Assembly (NCBI GenBank): GCA_009731375.1
Contig: BJOX01000334.1
Span: 324,324 to 388,323, forward strand
From: Paulinella micropora
Taxonomy: Eukaryota > Cercozoa > Imbricatea > Euglyphida
Length of the DNA: 64,000 nucleotides
Direction of reading: 5' to 3'
The notes beneath the pieces were generated by a model that searched no databases, was not told where the DNA came from, and saw only the letters and a program-made list of their open reading frames with translations. Shown piece after piece: positions 20,698-29,945 of this stretch. The position numbers and the translations under genes were made by a program. Each line of letters starts with the position of its first letter. Position 1 is the stretch's first letter.

Positions 20698-23277
20698 TCA
20701 GTATAGAGATAGAGCATTCGTCCTTCCACCAAACATTGCATGTCGTGGATTGATTGCTTCTTGCTCAATTAATGTCTCTTCTATTTCTCCTTTGAATTCT
20801 TCCTTTGTTCGTATCCTGTTCCATTGACACCCCCATATTGTTATTAATTGACTAACTTCCGGATGTTGCTTGATTAAAGTTTCGCGTAGTTTAGTTTCTT
20901 TGTATAGTTGTCCAAATGTTTTATTCACAGACCTTTCTCTGTTTAGTTCATTTCCATTGAAACACTCAGGACACCCGTGCCAATAACAACCATGGAACTC
21001 ATATGCCGTTTTTGTCTTTTCGTCATATCCGTCTAAGTAGGCTTTCACACCTTTGGGTAAGTTTAGTATTTTTTCTTTACCATTTAGACCATGTTGAATT
21101 TTAGCATTATCATTTTTTTCTCTGTATGCTAAAGACTCCACACACATACGACTTGTTTTTGCTTTGTCTGTTCTGTTTGTCGGTATAACTGCTATGCTGT
21201 CCTCAGGCATGTAGTTTGCTTTGAATAGTGCCATACATGTAGAGGCAATAGTTGTGTATTGAAATGGATCAATTCCGAACTCCATAAATTGCTTCCTAAA
21301 CTCAATACACCCCCTCCTTAGTATATCTACATCACTATGACAATATTCAATCATTTCTTTATTGAAATCAAAAACTTTGTCTTTTTGCTCCTCATACCAT
21401 TTCAGGAAATCATCTCTTTTATTCTTTGAGAATGAGTTATATCCGTAATCGTCCATGTCTGGTATTTTGCCTATGTATGTTTGATTGTCTGTTTTATTAA
21501 AGAAGTGAGGAAAGTATCCTTTTTTCAATTCAGTAAGTCCAAATGTGTCAGGAAAGTCAGATAGAGGCATAGTTAGAAATGATAAACTATCTATAAATCT
21601 AATCTGTTCTTTCCCATTACCAATAGACATCATCATTATTTTACCACCTTCATATATCACAAATGGAGTTATTCCTTTTTCAATCAACCATTTCAATACA
21701 AATTGACAATCATATCCCCGTGCATTATGTGCTATGAATGTATAACCCTTATGTTTTACACCCAATGACCACTCACAGAATTGTTCAATGTTTTTATGTA
21801 TGATTGGTGTGCTGTCATCGAAATATTGACTTTCAGAATGATTGATAATATGTGTTCCTGTCTCTTGATTTGCTTCAAAATCAAAGAATACATATTTGGT
21901 TGATGGTTCATGTATCACTTTTTTCTTTAACTCACATTGGTGTGATAGAGGTTGTAGTTCTTTGCAGTTCCTACATTTTTCATATCCACATTTATGTTCT
22001 CCTTTGTAAGTCTTAGCACAAGTGATACATTTTTTCTTTGTGTCGCATAACTTATTTTGTTTATGATTATTGAAACATTCATCATTCGGAAACTTTCTAT
22101 TACACTCATTGCACATTTTCCATTTTGAAATATTGTCATATCCTTTACATCCTTCAGTTTGACATATATTACATTTGAATTCACATGCGTGATTATGTTC
22201 GTATCCCTTCATACATTTCTCGCAGAAGTTTTGCTTTGATAAGAATGCTTTCATACTTGTTATGGTGTCGTAATGGTTCATGGTTTTTAGTATGTATATG
22301 TTCCTTTTGTCCTTCATCTCAGTCTTATAAACTATTTTGTCTGGATATTCAACAATAACAATGTTGTAGTCAATGTGCTTAGCAAACTCACTAATTTCAG
22401 AAAGCCCGCACAAATCTTTCATGACACCAGCCTCCTCGTGCAGTTTGTTTGCTAGTTCATCTTGAATTCTGCGTCCGTCCTTGATTTGTGAATACTTTGG
22501 ATGCTTTTCTATCTTTGCTTTTGCTACAACTATTGCCCTTGCCAAACATATGTTGTCTTCATTTCTTATTGTTATTATACCTTTCTTTTTATACAAGTCT
22601 GTTTCAGTTATTGCTTTCAATCTTGCTCCTCCTTCAGGCATTCTCACACCCACAAAATTGAAATCAATCAATTCCATAGTTGCACCTTCTTCGTCCATAT
22701 AGTTTTCGTCGTTTGATTGCAGTATAGATTCTAATCTAGTCAGTATATCTTCTAAATTGAAATCTTTTACTTTTATTAATTTTTGGTTTTGTACATTCCA
22801 AGTTGAAGGAATAGCACTAATACGTATTTGTATTAAGTCATTGTCTTTGTAAAGTGTTTTAAAGTCTTCAATTATGGATCCTATCATACCAATAATACCC
22901 TCTAATGGAAACTTTTTCACTTTTTTAGACATTGATTTACTTAATTTAATAGTATATACCGATTGCCCCACAGGTAGTTTGTGTTCAGTGTCAATCCTTA
23001 TTAGTTTATAGCCATTGAACTCAATTACTTGTGGTTCGACATATTTTCGTTCCCTTTGTTTTCGCTCAGGTTCAGAATAAAACCTTTCAGGGTCAGATAG
23101 TGCTCCCCTTGTCGTTGTTATGTCATAAAACCTAGTTCCGTTCGGCTTTTTAACATATAACTTGTTTTGCCTTATCTGATATGTTATTTTTGCTTCCGCC
23201 AACTTGTCCAAGTTCCATGTGTGTCCGCCATAGTCGATGGTGTTCGCCATATATTTATTGGAATATATTTTTTCCAA
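20698..23277 (-). CDS. Protein-primed DNA polymerase B, N-terminal and 3'-5' exonuclease part (Polinton)
   Basis: An 859-codon frame. Residues about 365-450 form a cysteine/histidine-rich zinc-binding region (CEKC, CNIC, CNEC, CITC, CRNC). The exonuclease motifs follow: ExoI FFDFEAN near 462, ExoII IAHNARGYD near 512, ExoIII YCHSDVD near 647. After them come the YEFHGCYWHGCPECF stretch and GGRTNA, both typical of Polinton polymerases. All proofreading acidic residues visible are intact. The frame stops at TGA (20695-20697) just before motif A, and the polymerase half continues in the same frame. Either the gene is dead by a single nonsense change or the TGA is read through. Codon use is AT-rich, unlike the host exons. 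Confidence 0.88.
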   Translation of the reverse strand: MEKIYSNKYMANTIDYGGHTWNLDKLAEAKITYQIRQNKLYVKKPNGTRFYDITTTRGALSDPERFYSEPERKQRERKYVEPQVIEFNGYKLIRIDTEHKLPVGQSVYTIKLSKSMSKKVKKFPLEGIIGMIGSIIEDFKTLYKDNDLIQIRISAIPSTWNVQNQKLIKVKDFNLEDILTRLESILQSNDENYMDEEGATMELIDFNFVGVRMPEGGARLKAITETDLYKKKGIITIRNEDNICLARAIVVAKAKIEKHPKYSQIKDGRRIQDELANKLHEEAGVMKDLCGLSEISEFAKHIDYNIVIVEYPDKIVYKTEMKDKRNIYILKTMNHYDTITSMKAFLSKQNFCEKCMKGYEHNHACEFKCNICQTEGCKGYDNISKWKMCNECNRKFPNDECFNNHKQNKLCDTKKKCITCAKTYKGEHKCGYEKCRNCKELQPLSHQCELKKKVIHEPSTKYVFFDFEANQETGTHIINHSESQYFDDSTPIIHKNIEQFCEWSLGVKHKGYTFIAHNARGYDCQFVLKWLIEKGITPFVIYEGGKIMMMSIGNGKEQIRFIDSLSFLTMPLSDFPDTFGLTELKKGYFPHFFNKTDNQTYIGKIPDMDDYGYNSFSKNKRDDFLKWYEEQKDKVFDFNKEMIEYCHSDVDILRRGCIEFRKQFMEFGIDPFQYTTIASTCMALFKANYMPEDSIAVIPTNRTDKAKTSRMCVESLAYREKNDNAKIQHGLNGKEKILNLPKGVKAYLDGYDEKTKTAYEFHGCYWHGCPECFNGNELNRERSVNKTFGQLYKETKLRETLIKQHPEVSQLITIWGCQWNRIRTKEEFKGEIEETLIEQEAINPRHAMFGGRTNALSLY

Positions 23278-23365
23278 AAAATATTTTTATTTTATATATA
23301 AAAAAATATATATATATAAAATATTATCTTATCTTTAATATGAAATTCAATTTTTTTTTCAGGTC

Positions 23366-23581
23366 TCAATTTTCACCGACAATATTCTGGAGTCTAATAA
23401 GGTCAGCCTTGGTTTTTTCTCTTTTCTCTTTTGATTTTCTCAGTATGTCTGCCTTGTTTTTTTGATAATACTCTTTTGCTCTCATAAGTGCTTTCTCCTT
23501 ATTTCTTCTTTGATACTCTCTCATACGTTCAGCGTGTTTTGCCCTTGCCTCCTCCGCAGTATATGTTGGATGTCTACCCAT
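23366..23581 (-). CDS. Small basic helical protein, 71 aa, Polinton-like element
   Basis: Starts MGRHPTYTAEEARAKHAERM and continues as one long charged helix rich in Lys, Arg and Glu (REYQRRNKEKALMRAKEYYQ). It lies 88 bases upstream of the polymerase start and is codirectional, near the right end of the element. Short basic helical proteins with a YT.EEA(R) start are seen in large DNA viruses and related elements, perhaps DNA-binding. I do not assign a function. Confidence 0.5.
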   Translation of the reverse strand: MGRHPTYTAEEARAKHAERMREYQRRNKEKALMRAKEYYQKNKADILRKSKEKREKTKADLIRLQNIVGEN

Positions 23582-24116
23582 TTATATTATATATAATATA
23601 TTTTTTATTATATTTAAATGGAAATTAATCAAACTCGCAACAGGAGAGGACTTTCATTTTTTCAAAAAAAGATAACTAAGTCTAGCACAGCAGTAAAAAC
23701 TAAGAGACTGGTTTTGATGTCTCTTCGTGTTGATTTGGCAAAAGATAGATGAGTTATCTTTTTTTTAGAGTTTGAGAGAAATTCATATATGGACTATTTA
23801 TTGATTAAGAATGCTTGTATTGAATTTGGATGAAATTATGTATATTTTTATTGAAATTAATAGTAAGACGAATTTATATGAAAATAGCCTTATTTTATAT
23901 AAAAAGATAAGTGTGCTATAGTGGTACCTATAGTAGTCCTTTTAATTTTCTTTTTCTTTTCTTTCTCTTCTCAATTAGTACCTCTCTTTCTGTCTGTCTG
24001 TCTGTGTATCTGTCTGTGTATCTGTCTGTCTGTCTGTCTGCCTGTCTGTCTGTGTCATGTGTGTGTGTGTGTCTGTATGTCTGTCGACGTCTGTGTGTGT
24101 GTGTGTGTGTGTGTGT
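23582..24116. other. AT-rich element flank and CTGT/TG microsatellite
   Basis: Non-coding AT-rich sequence up to about 23980, probably the terminal part of the Polinton-like element. It is followed by (CTGT)n and (TG)n at 23988-24116. The LTR retrotransposon starts inside the TG tract. No gene seen. Confidence 0.7.
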
Positions 24117-24231
24117 TGTGGACATCACCCCCCGAATTATCAGGTAAAAAACTTATTTATAGATTTCGTCTGGCTGGACACGTCTGAAATGCCAATTTGA
24201 TCCTGATCTTTGGCGGCTTTTTGTCTTTGCG
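24117..24231 (+). repeat. 5' LTR, recognisable part
   Basis: 115 bases match the 3' copy at 34184-34298 with three substitutions. Beyond 24231 the two copies no longer align, so the full LTR length is not defined from this pair. Confidence 0.75.
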
Positions 24232-24952
24232 TCACTGAGCTAATATAACGTTAACGAGACATCATTCTCTTTTTTGAGTACTGTGTTTGGTTATATTACC
24301 TACTTACTCTTCCATTGAGCTATCGTTGGGGATAATACATTTGGAGTCCATAGCTAAAGGCTGATTTCTTTTCTGATCTGTCGTACAGACATCAGATAAG
24401 CACAAATTTATTTTTCTCTGATCTGTCGCACAGACATCAGACGAAAACAAATACTCCTACTCATTCTCAAAAAAAAACTTACAAACAAGCAATTAATTTG
24501 TCACAAGCTTGCATAACCTTTAGCCCTTGTGCACATTTAGCTTCTGTGTGCTCTTCTACAAGACACCAGACCACACCTACTCCACTCCCTCTTGCTGCTT
24601 GCATAAAGCCAAGTAGGACAAGTGCGAAACAAACATCAGACAAACACACAGACAGAGGGAAAACTAGCAAAGCACTCCCACCATTTTCCTTGTATTTTCT
24701 CTGCAGAAACCAGAGGAGATTACACATCTCTCACACAAGAGCAAGACAAATATCGAAGCACTGTCCGACGACAGACTGACTTCTACAAAACAGCTCTTTT
24801 GACCAAACTATCGTTATCTCTGTGTAGGGCCTGATGCCCCATAACTATTTCAACAGAGAAAAGGAAGAAGGAGAAGAAGGTTGCATAGAGTGATAAGAAT
24901 AACAGAGGAAAAAAAAAAAAAAAAAAAGCAGACGTGACTCTCATAACATAAG
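24232..24952 (+). other. 5' leader between LTR and gag
   Basis: Non-coding. Contains a short direct repeat, ctgatctgtcg(t/c)acagacatcag, at about 24375 and 24419. A poly(A) run lies at 24910-24927 just before the gag ATG. I could not identify a primer binding site with confidence. Confidence 0.5.
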
Positions 24953-26038
24953 ATGGAAGACGAGAATGAGCAGGCTGGTGTGACACCAACTGATTATGGT
25001 CCTAGTGAGGGAGGAGAGGAGCAGGAGACTCAGTACTCAGAAGAGAGGGGGGATAGAGATGGAGAGGAGAGAGAGGAGTATACGTATACAGCCGATGTAG
25101 AGTCGACGGGGGGGGGTAATGCACAAGAAGCGAGTGCAGGTCAGACTGGAGGATCTCCATTGACAGAGGCAGAGAGAGAGATGGAGGATGTTGGCCAGAA
25201 TATCCCAAATACATGGGAACAGTTGGCTACATATGATGATGAAGAGTCCTTCTTCCTTAACTACCCAACCTATTATAAAACACACATCTACATTCCTTAC
25301 GAGAAAAGGAATAGACCAGGACAAGGTCAAAGCAACCTCCTGATCGAAATTCCCGGCCTTGCGAAGCCTCTCTTCAACAAAGTGAGGTTTGAGCACGAAA
25401 GAGTGCCATTGCAGGATATCAAGTATGGCGACACTCTTACACTGTGCGACATATACGACATATCTGCAACACTCTACGCTGCTGTGCTCGTTGCGGAATT
25501 TTATGAACGCACAAACATACAGTGGAAAAATAAACGCACAACTGCAGCATGGCTGTCTGTCTGTGGTGTCCCCACTGATATCAAGAATCTAGAAAGAAAG
25601 TTCGAAGGTAGAAACCAAAGTGGCATTGAGTTTGCCCTTGAGGCTTTTGTAACTGCCTTCACACGGGCTTACAACGAGATGTACAAAGCACTGAAAGACA
25701 ACACAAGGCAACATCCTGTTTACGAGGAGGTTGACCAGTCTTGTCAGGTGCTTGAACGCCTCACACAACTCCATAAGTGCCTCTTTGAGGGGAAGGAGCA
25801 AAAACCAACATGGAAACAATGGGCCCACACGAAGAATCACACTCTCATTAAAGGCCCTTTCACAACAATCCCAAATAATAACAGAGCTGATAAGTCTTCC
25901 ATGAGAGAAAAGGCACACTTCCTCTCTAGTGCCACAGGGCTTGCACAGTTCGTGACTCATCTAGCACGACAGGTGAAAGAAGAAGAAACGAGACAGAAAG
26001 AGGAGAAGGAGCAGAAGGAGAAGATAGCTATGGCATAG
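24953..26038 (+). CDS. gag: gag frame 1 (361 aa)
   Basis: Starts at ATG, MEDENEQAGVTPTDYGPSEG. The first 90 residues are acidic and low-complexity. A compact region follows (WEQLATYDDEESFFLNYPTY, LCDIYDISATLYAAVLVAEF, SGIEFALEAFVTAFTRAYN), helical as expected for a capsid-like domain, and a Glu/Lys-rich helix ends the frame. I infer Gag from position and not from a recognised family match. The next frame lies in -1 relative to this one and is already open upstream of this stop, so a -1 frameshift could join them. I saw no standard slippery heptamer. Confidence 0.6.
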   Translation: MEDENEQAGVTPTDYGPSEGGEEQETQYSEERGDRDGEEREEYTYTADVESTGGGNAQEASAGQTGGSPLTEAEREMEDVGQNIPNTWEQLATYDDEESFFLNYPTYYKTHIYIPYEKRNRPGQGQSNLLIEIPGLAKPLFNKVRFEHERVPLQDIKYGDTLTLCDIYDISATLYAAVLVAEFYERTNIQWKNKRTTAAWLSVCGVPTDIKNLERKFEGRNQSGIEFALEAFVTAFTRAYNEMYKALKDNTRQHPVYEEVDQSCQVLERLTQLHKCLFEGKEQKPTWKQWAHTKNHTLIKGPFTTIPNNNRADKSSMREKAHFLSSATGLAQFVTHLARQVKEEETRQKEEKEQKEKIAMA

Positions 26039-26049
26039 CAGTAGCACGG

Positions 26050-27576
26050 GTGGCTCCACAGCCAACGGCTCCACCTACCACATCTAACCCATCTCCCAAG
26101 AAAGCAGGAGGAGGACCCATAGGAGGAGGACCCCAAGGGGGAGGAACAGTAATTAACTTGACTTTCTCCCAGAAGAAAAAGCAGGCGCTGCAGGCAGCCC
26201 TAGCTAAAATCAAAATTGGGGGAGGGGGCCTTAAGCTCTATGCTATCACTGCCAATGAGGCTGACACAGAGAAGATCCTCATGACTAAGCTCAATGAGAT
26301 GGACCGATGCTTCCAGCAAAACCAGTGTGAGGTGGAGCAGGAGTATGAAGTCCTAGAACATCTCTGTGATCGATCCCTCCTTGGAGCTGGTTTTGATCGT
26401 ATAACTTACGAGAAGTACAGAGGAGAGGAGGAGCTAGCAAGGAAAGGTGGACATGCAGAGATGAGTTGTACTCTGGCCATTGCTGCCCTCATTCGATACT
26501 TTAAGGCAAGTGGATACCAACACTTGTGCACTGGCACATTGATTGGGTTTGAAATTTTCGACTTAGTATCGGAGCAGTTGCAGTCTGTCACTCAGCTTGC
26601 ATCTGTCTTAACAAATGTGGGCACCCAGTACACTCTCTTTTATAACCACAAAGCCATACTCCTATATTTCCTCAGTGCTTTGCACGTCTACAACAAAAAT
26701 AAGCTCACACTGCTCATGCAAGACTGCAAAACCTTCGACAAGGTAAAGCACTTGAACTTTTTGGAGATGAGCGTCTTTGAGGCCACGACTAAGGCCGTGA
26801 GCCCAAAAATGTTGTGGACCGAAGTAATGACCGCTTGTCAGAGGCTCGACAGCCAGACAGCATCCTTGATCGGTTCTGCATCGGCTTCTGCTCAACCGCA
26901 AGCCGCACATACGCAACGATCTCTAGGAAAGCGACCAAGAGAGAACAGTCGTGAAGCTAACACACCTTGTATTCGTTGGTGGGCACGGGCACAATGCTTC
27001 AAACACACAAATAAGAAATGCCCGTACAACCACGATGTCGAGGACACCCGCATCCGAAACACACTCCTCAAGAACGTACGGTCGGACGAAACCAACACCG
27101 TCGCCGTTCTGCGCCGACTGCGCAAGGATCAGGGGTGGAAATTACAGGATGTCGCGGACCATGACCACGAACTAGCTGACGCGATCAATTCTCTTTTCGC
27201 TAGAGATGATCAGAAGACGGCAGCCATAGAAGCCGCAAGTAGAGGAAGAGGTGGAACACGAGGAAGAGGAGGAGGGAGAGGAATCAATCGAGGAGGAGGA
27301 GCCCCTTTCGCACGAGGCACATACACTCGCGGGGGGGAGAGAGGATTTGTGAGAAGAGGAGGAGGAAGAGGTGTATTTCAAGGTAGAGGAGGAGGAAGAT
27401 GGGTTGGCCGAGGTGGATACGGCAGCGCAGAGCGCCCGTACCACAGAGATGGGGGCTGGGCAGACGGCTCGAGCTCAAGCTCGAGTTCCTCAGCACCACA
27501 GGCCTATGCGACATCAGGCGCAACCACTACCGACACTGATGCCGACTCAGGTAACAGATTTGAGGTAGTCCAATGA
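26050..27576 (+). CDS. gag: gag frame 2 with CCCH zinc finger and RGG box
   Basis: The frame has no ATG near its start; it is open upstream and overlaps the end of the first frame, so translation by frameshift or internal initiation is needed. Residues about 60-290 are helical. A CCCH finger CIRWWARAQCFKHTNKKC-PYNH (C-x8-C-x7-C-x3-H) follows, in place of the usual CCHC nucleocapsid knuckle. A long Arg-Gly-Gly stretch (RGRGGTRGRGGGRG and on) comes next; RGG boxes bind RNA. The frame ends at TGA 27574-27576, and the pol frame continues in the same phase. Confidence 0.65.
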   Translation: MAPQPTAPPTTSNPSPKKAGGGPIGGGPQGGGTVINLTFSQKKKQALQAALAKIKIGGGGLKLYAITANEADTEKILMTKLNEMDRCFQQNQCEVEQEYEVLEHLCDRSLLGAGFDRITYEKYRGEEELARKGGHAEMSCTLAIAALIRYFKASGYQHLCTGTLIGFEIFDLVSEQLQSVTQLASVLTNVGTQYTLFYNHKAILLYFLSALHVYNKNKLTLLMQDCKTFDKVKHLNFLEMSVFEATTKAVSPKMLWTEVMTACQRLDSQTASLIGSASASAQPQAAHTQRSLGKRPRENSREANTPCIRWWARAQCFKHTNKKCPYNHDVEDTRIRNTLLKNVRSDETNTVAVLRRLRKDQGWKLQDVADHDHELADAINSLFARDDQKTAAIEAASRGRGGTRGRGGGRGINRGGGAPFARGTYTRGGERGFVRRGGGRGVFQGRGGGRWVGRGGYGSAERPYHRDGGWADGSSSSSSSSAPQAYATSGATTTDTDADSGNRFEVVQ

Positions 27577-27580
27577 CTAG
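27571..27580 (+). promoter_or_regulatory. Candidate stop-codon readthrough site between gag and pol (CAA UGA CUAG)
   Basis: The gag frame ends CAA TGA and is followed by CTAG. The same phase stays open from 27577 through the protease and reverse transcriptase. UGA-CUAG is the best-known leaky stop context in eukaryotes. A gag-stop-pol arrangement in one frame is used by gammaretroviruses. Readthrough here is inference. Confidence 0.65.
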
Positions 27581-29943
27581 AGAAGGAGGGAGAAAACAGA
27601 ACAACATGCATTGCACGATACACCGTTGTGCAGGTCCCAACCAAGGGTACCAGTGAGTCTAAGAGCCCACAGCAGGCCACAGACCAACTCAAAGGTAGTA
27701 CAATACCAGTACACCCATCACGACAACAAACAGTGCATGCTGCTAATAGGCAGGCGAGTAAAGCGCTGGCAAAGAGAAAGCAGGCGGGCCTGTCGCAGCC
27801 ACAGCCGAAGAAAGTAAGAATAGAACCGGCAATCAATCTTATCAACTTGCCGAGACAGACAATAGACAAGGAGGATGGAGGACATCAACCTCTCCTCACG
27901 GTCTCAAACAGAGAAAGCAAGGACAATCATCCTTCGCCTGTGAACAATACCCAAAAAGACATTACAAAAACGGCGGAAAGGGAGGAGGAGGCGAACCTCG
28001 AGAAAAGGATACAGATTTTAGAACACAAGCTCCTTGTATTGGCCTTAAAAAGTCACCGGCCAGACGCTTTATGCTATACGAACCTTTTTTGTGAAACATT
28101 AAATACCTTTATAAACGTTGGTACTATGCCGAATATTAATATTGTCGACCGGAAATTTACTACAAAACACCATGCGTGGTTAGAAACTAATATGAAAAAA
28201 TCATCTGGCACTTTGAAAGGAGTTAGTAGTCGGACGGATATAACGGGCATCATCACTTTAAATTTTAAATTGAAATCCGGACGAGTATATCGAGTGGACT
28301 TGTACGTTGTCCCCGAATACCACGGATCTGTTCTTTTGTCGTACGACCAACTGGCGACAATGAACGTAGTGATTGATTGCGCCGCCAAAAGAGTCATATA
28401 CGGCGTAGAGCCAGGAGAAGAATATACTGTCGACTCTCTCCATGCTATTGACTCATACGAGGCCCTACACCTAGGGGTAGCATCGGAAGGGAAACAGGTG
28501 GCCATTACACACGCATATGAGGCATATATGCCAACGGACGCGGTGTCTAAAGATGGTTCAAACCTGTCAGACAAGAGAGAGGCGGAGGTCTATACGGCTA
28601 CAGTCTCTACACAATGGGATAAAAAGTCGATAGACGATCTCATTGAAAAGAGGAAAGAGGAGATTATATGCATGGGAAAAAGGTGCCCATCGTTGGCGAG
28701 ATTTGAAGAAGGAGCAGGGGCCGATGTATATATTACCAACGGGTATTGCTTTCACGTAAAGGTGGAAGAGAAGGACAGACAGGAGTTTATACCGAGGAGA
28801 AGGGGACGACTCCCTGATATCCCGGCAGAAGATATTAAAAGCTTTATTACCGAATTCTGGGGTGACGAGCCTACGTGGCCGCGCTCACTGACAGAAGTGA
28901 AAAAGTGCCTGCGCACTCTTTTTGAAAATAATAAACCATATACGGTCATACTCCCGTACAATGAGAAGGCGATATGGGCGCAGGAGATACGGGACCGGCT
29001 TATTGATCATCCGATACCGGTGCCCTCACGGAAGCAACACTTAGTGGTGGCTTGTCGTCTCGGGACTCGTGAGCAGAGCAGTGCATACAAGCGGAAGCTC
29101 AGAGACCAGGACAAGTTGAAATTGATTCCTCAAGCATTCACATGCTTCGATGGTTTCTACACCCGAAAAGCTCCGTTGCAATATGCGAGATTAATAGATA
29201 TGTTGGTAGGTCTGGCGGAGGACGACGAACCAGACACTGCCACATATGAAAAAACGGGAATGGACGATATATCAGAAGAAGAGTTGGGCTTGGAGGAGGA
29301 CAGAGCACCCCTCAAGCATCACAAGAGAATGTCAGAGGAGGAGTTTAAGGCGGCGATAGACGAGAAATTGGCAGGAGGAGCAGGTACGGAGAAGGAGAAA
29401 GAGGTTTTGAAAGAGAGATTGAAGGCGAACAAAATGATTTTTGACCCCCCTCAAGCGGGAGGTGTCAAGCCGGAAGACTTCACCGCGGTTATTTGTAAAA
29501 TACCAGGTGCTGAGCCTTCACCGGCGCCACGACGGGCAAATCTGAGTATACATGAAGCAAAGATCGCAGAAGAACAAGCACGGCAGTTACTCGATGAGGA
29601 TTTCATTGAGAGATCGACATCTCCAATAGTTTCCCAACCGAGACTGGTGCCTAAACCGGGAGGAGAATGGCGCTTAACGGTTAACTATGCCCGCGTCAAT
29701 AAAATTTTAGAGGAGGAACGAAATCCATTACCTACTCTTGAAGAAGGAAGGCGAGTATTGCGGAACGCCAAGCTATACTCAGTCATTGATCTGAAGAATG
29801 GCTTCTGGCAAATTCCACTGGATGAAAAGTCCAGATGGCTGACTGCATTTGTAGTAGGAATGGAGATATATCAGTGGAAAGTACTTCCGATGGGACTCAA
29901 ACAGGCCTCGGGACTCTTTCAGAAAGCGATGCAAAGATGCTGA
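27577..29943 (+). CDS. pol: pol, part 1: aspartic protease-like region and N-terminal half of reverse transcriptase
   Basis: The first in-frame Met-type codon is only a GTG at 27628, so entry through the upstream UGA fits best. The retropepsin-like region (about 28090-28420) has FINVGTMPNIN where DTG/DSG is expected. Its second hallmark is SVLLSYDQLATMNVVIDC, as in Gypsy proteases. An acidic linker follows. The RT starts with ARQLLDEDFIERSTSPIVS and VPKPGGEWRLTVNYARVNK, and has motif A VIDLKNGFWQIPLDE and motif B LPMGLKQASGLFQKAM. The frame stops at TGA 29941; the RT continues in another phase, so one base has probably been lost near 29940. Confidence 0.82.
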   Translation, partial: LEKEGENRTTCIARYTVVQVPTKGTSESKSPQQATDQLKGSTIPVHPSRQQTVHAANRQASKALAKRKQAGLSQPQPKKVRIEPAINLINLPRQTIDKEDGGHQPLLTVSNRESKDNHPSPVNNTQKDITKTAEREEEANLEKRIQILEHKLLVLALKSHRPDALCYTNLFCETLNTFINVGTMPNINIVDRKFTTKHHAWLETNMKKSSGTLKGVSSRTDITGIITLNFKLKSGRVYRVDLYVVPEYHGSVLLSYDQLATMNVVIDCAAKRVIYGVEPGEEYTVDSLHAIDSYEALHLGVASEGKQVAITHAYEAYMPTDAVSKDGSNLSDKREAEVYTATVSTQWDKKSIDDLIEKRKEEIICMGKRCPSLARFEEGAGADVYITNGYCFHVKVEEKDRQEFIPRRRGRLPDIPAEDIKSFITEFWGDEPTWPRSLTEVKKCLRTLFENNKPYTVILPYNEKAIWAQEIRDRLIDHPIPVPSRKQHLVVACRLGTREQSSAYKRKLRDQDKLKLIPQAFTCFDGFYTRKAPLQYARLIDMLVGLAEDDEPDTATYEKTGMDDISEEELGLEEDRAPLKHHKRMSEEEFKAAIDEKLAGGAGTEKEKEVLKERLKANKMIFDPPQAGGVKPEDFTAVICKIPGAEPSPAPRRANLSIHEAKIAEEQARQLLDEDFIERSTSPIVSQPRLVPKPGGEWRLTVNYARVNKILEEERNPLPTLEEGRRVLRNAKLYSVIDLKNGFWQIPLDEKSRWLTAFVVGMEIYQWKVLPMGLKQASGLFQKAMQRC

Positions 29944-29945
29944 GT

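Larger units (their letters stand above)
17214..23600. mobile_element. Polinton/Maverick-like element remnant
   Basis: AT-rich segment carrying an integrase C-terminus (+) at one end and a protein-primed DNA polymerase B (-) at the other, both pointing inward, with small unknown genes between. This matches the end genes of Polintons. The usual capsid proteins, packaging ATPase and maturation protease are not found in about 6.4 kb; whole Polintons are usually 15-20 kb. I could not find terminal inverted repeats. The left end is cut by the GTT tract and the right end is unclear before the LTR element at 24117. Confidence 0.75.

Noticed and set aside
27172-27523. Minus-strand Ser-rich frames opposite the RGG region
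   Set aside because: They are the antisense shadow of the Arg/Gly codons.
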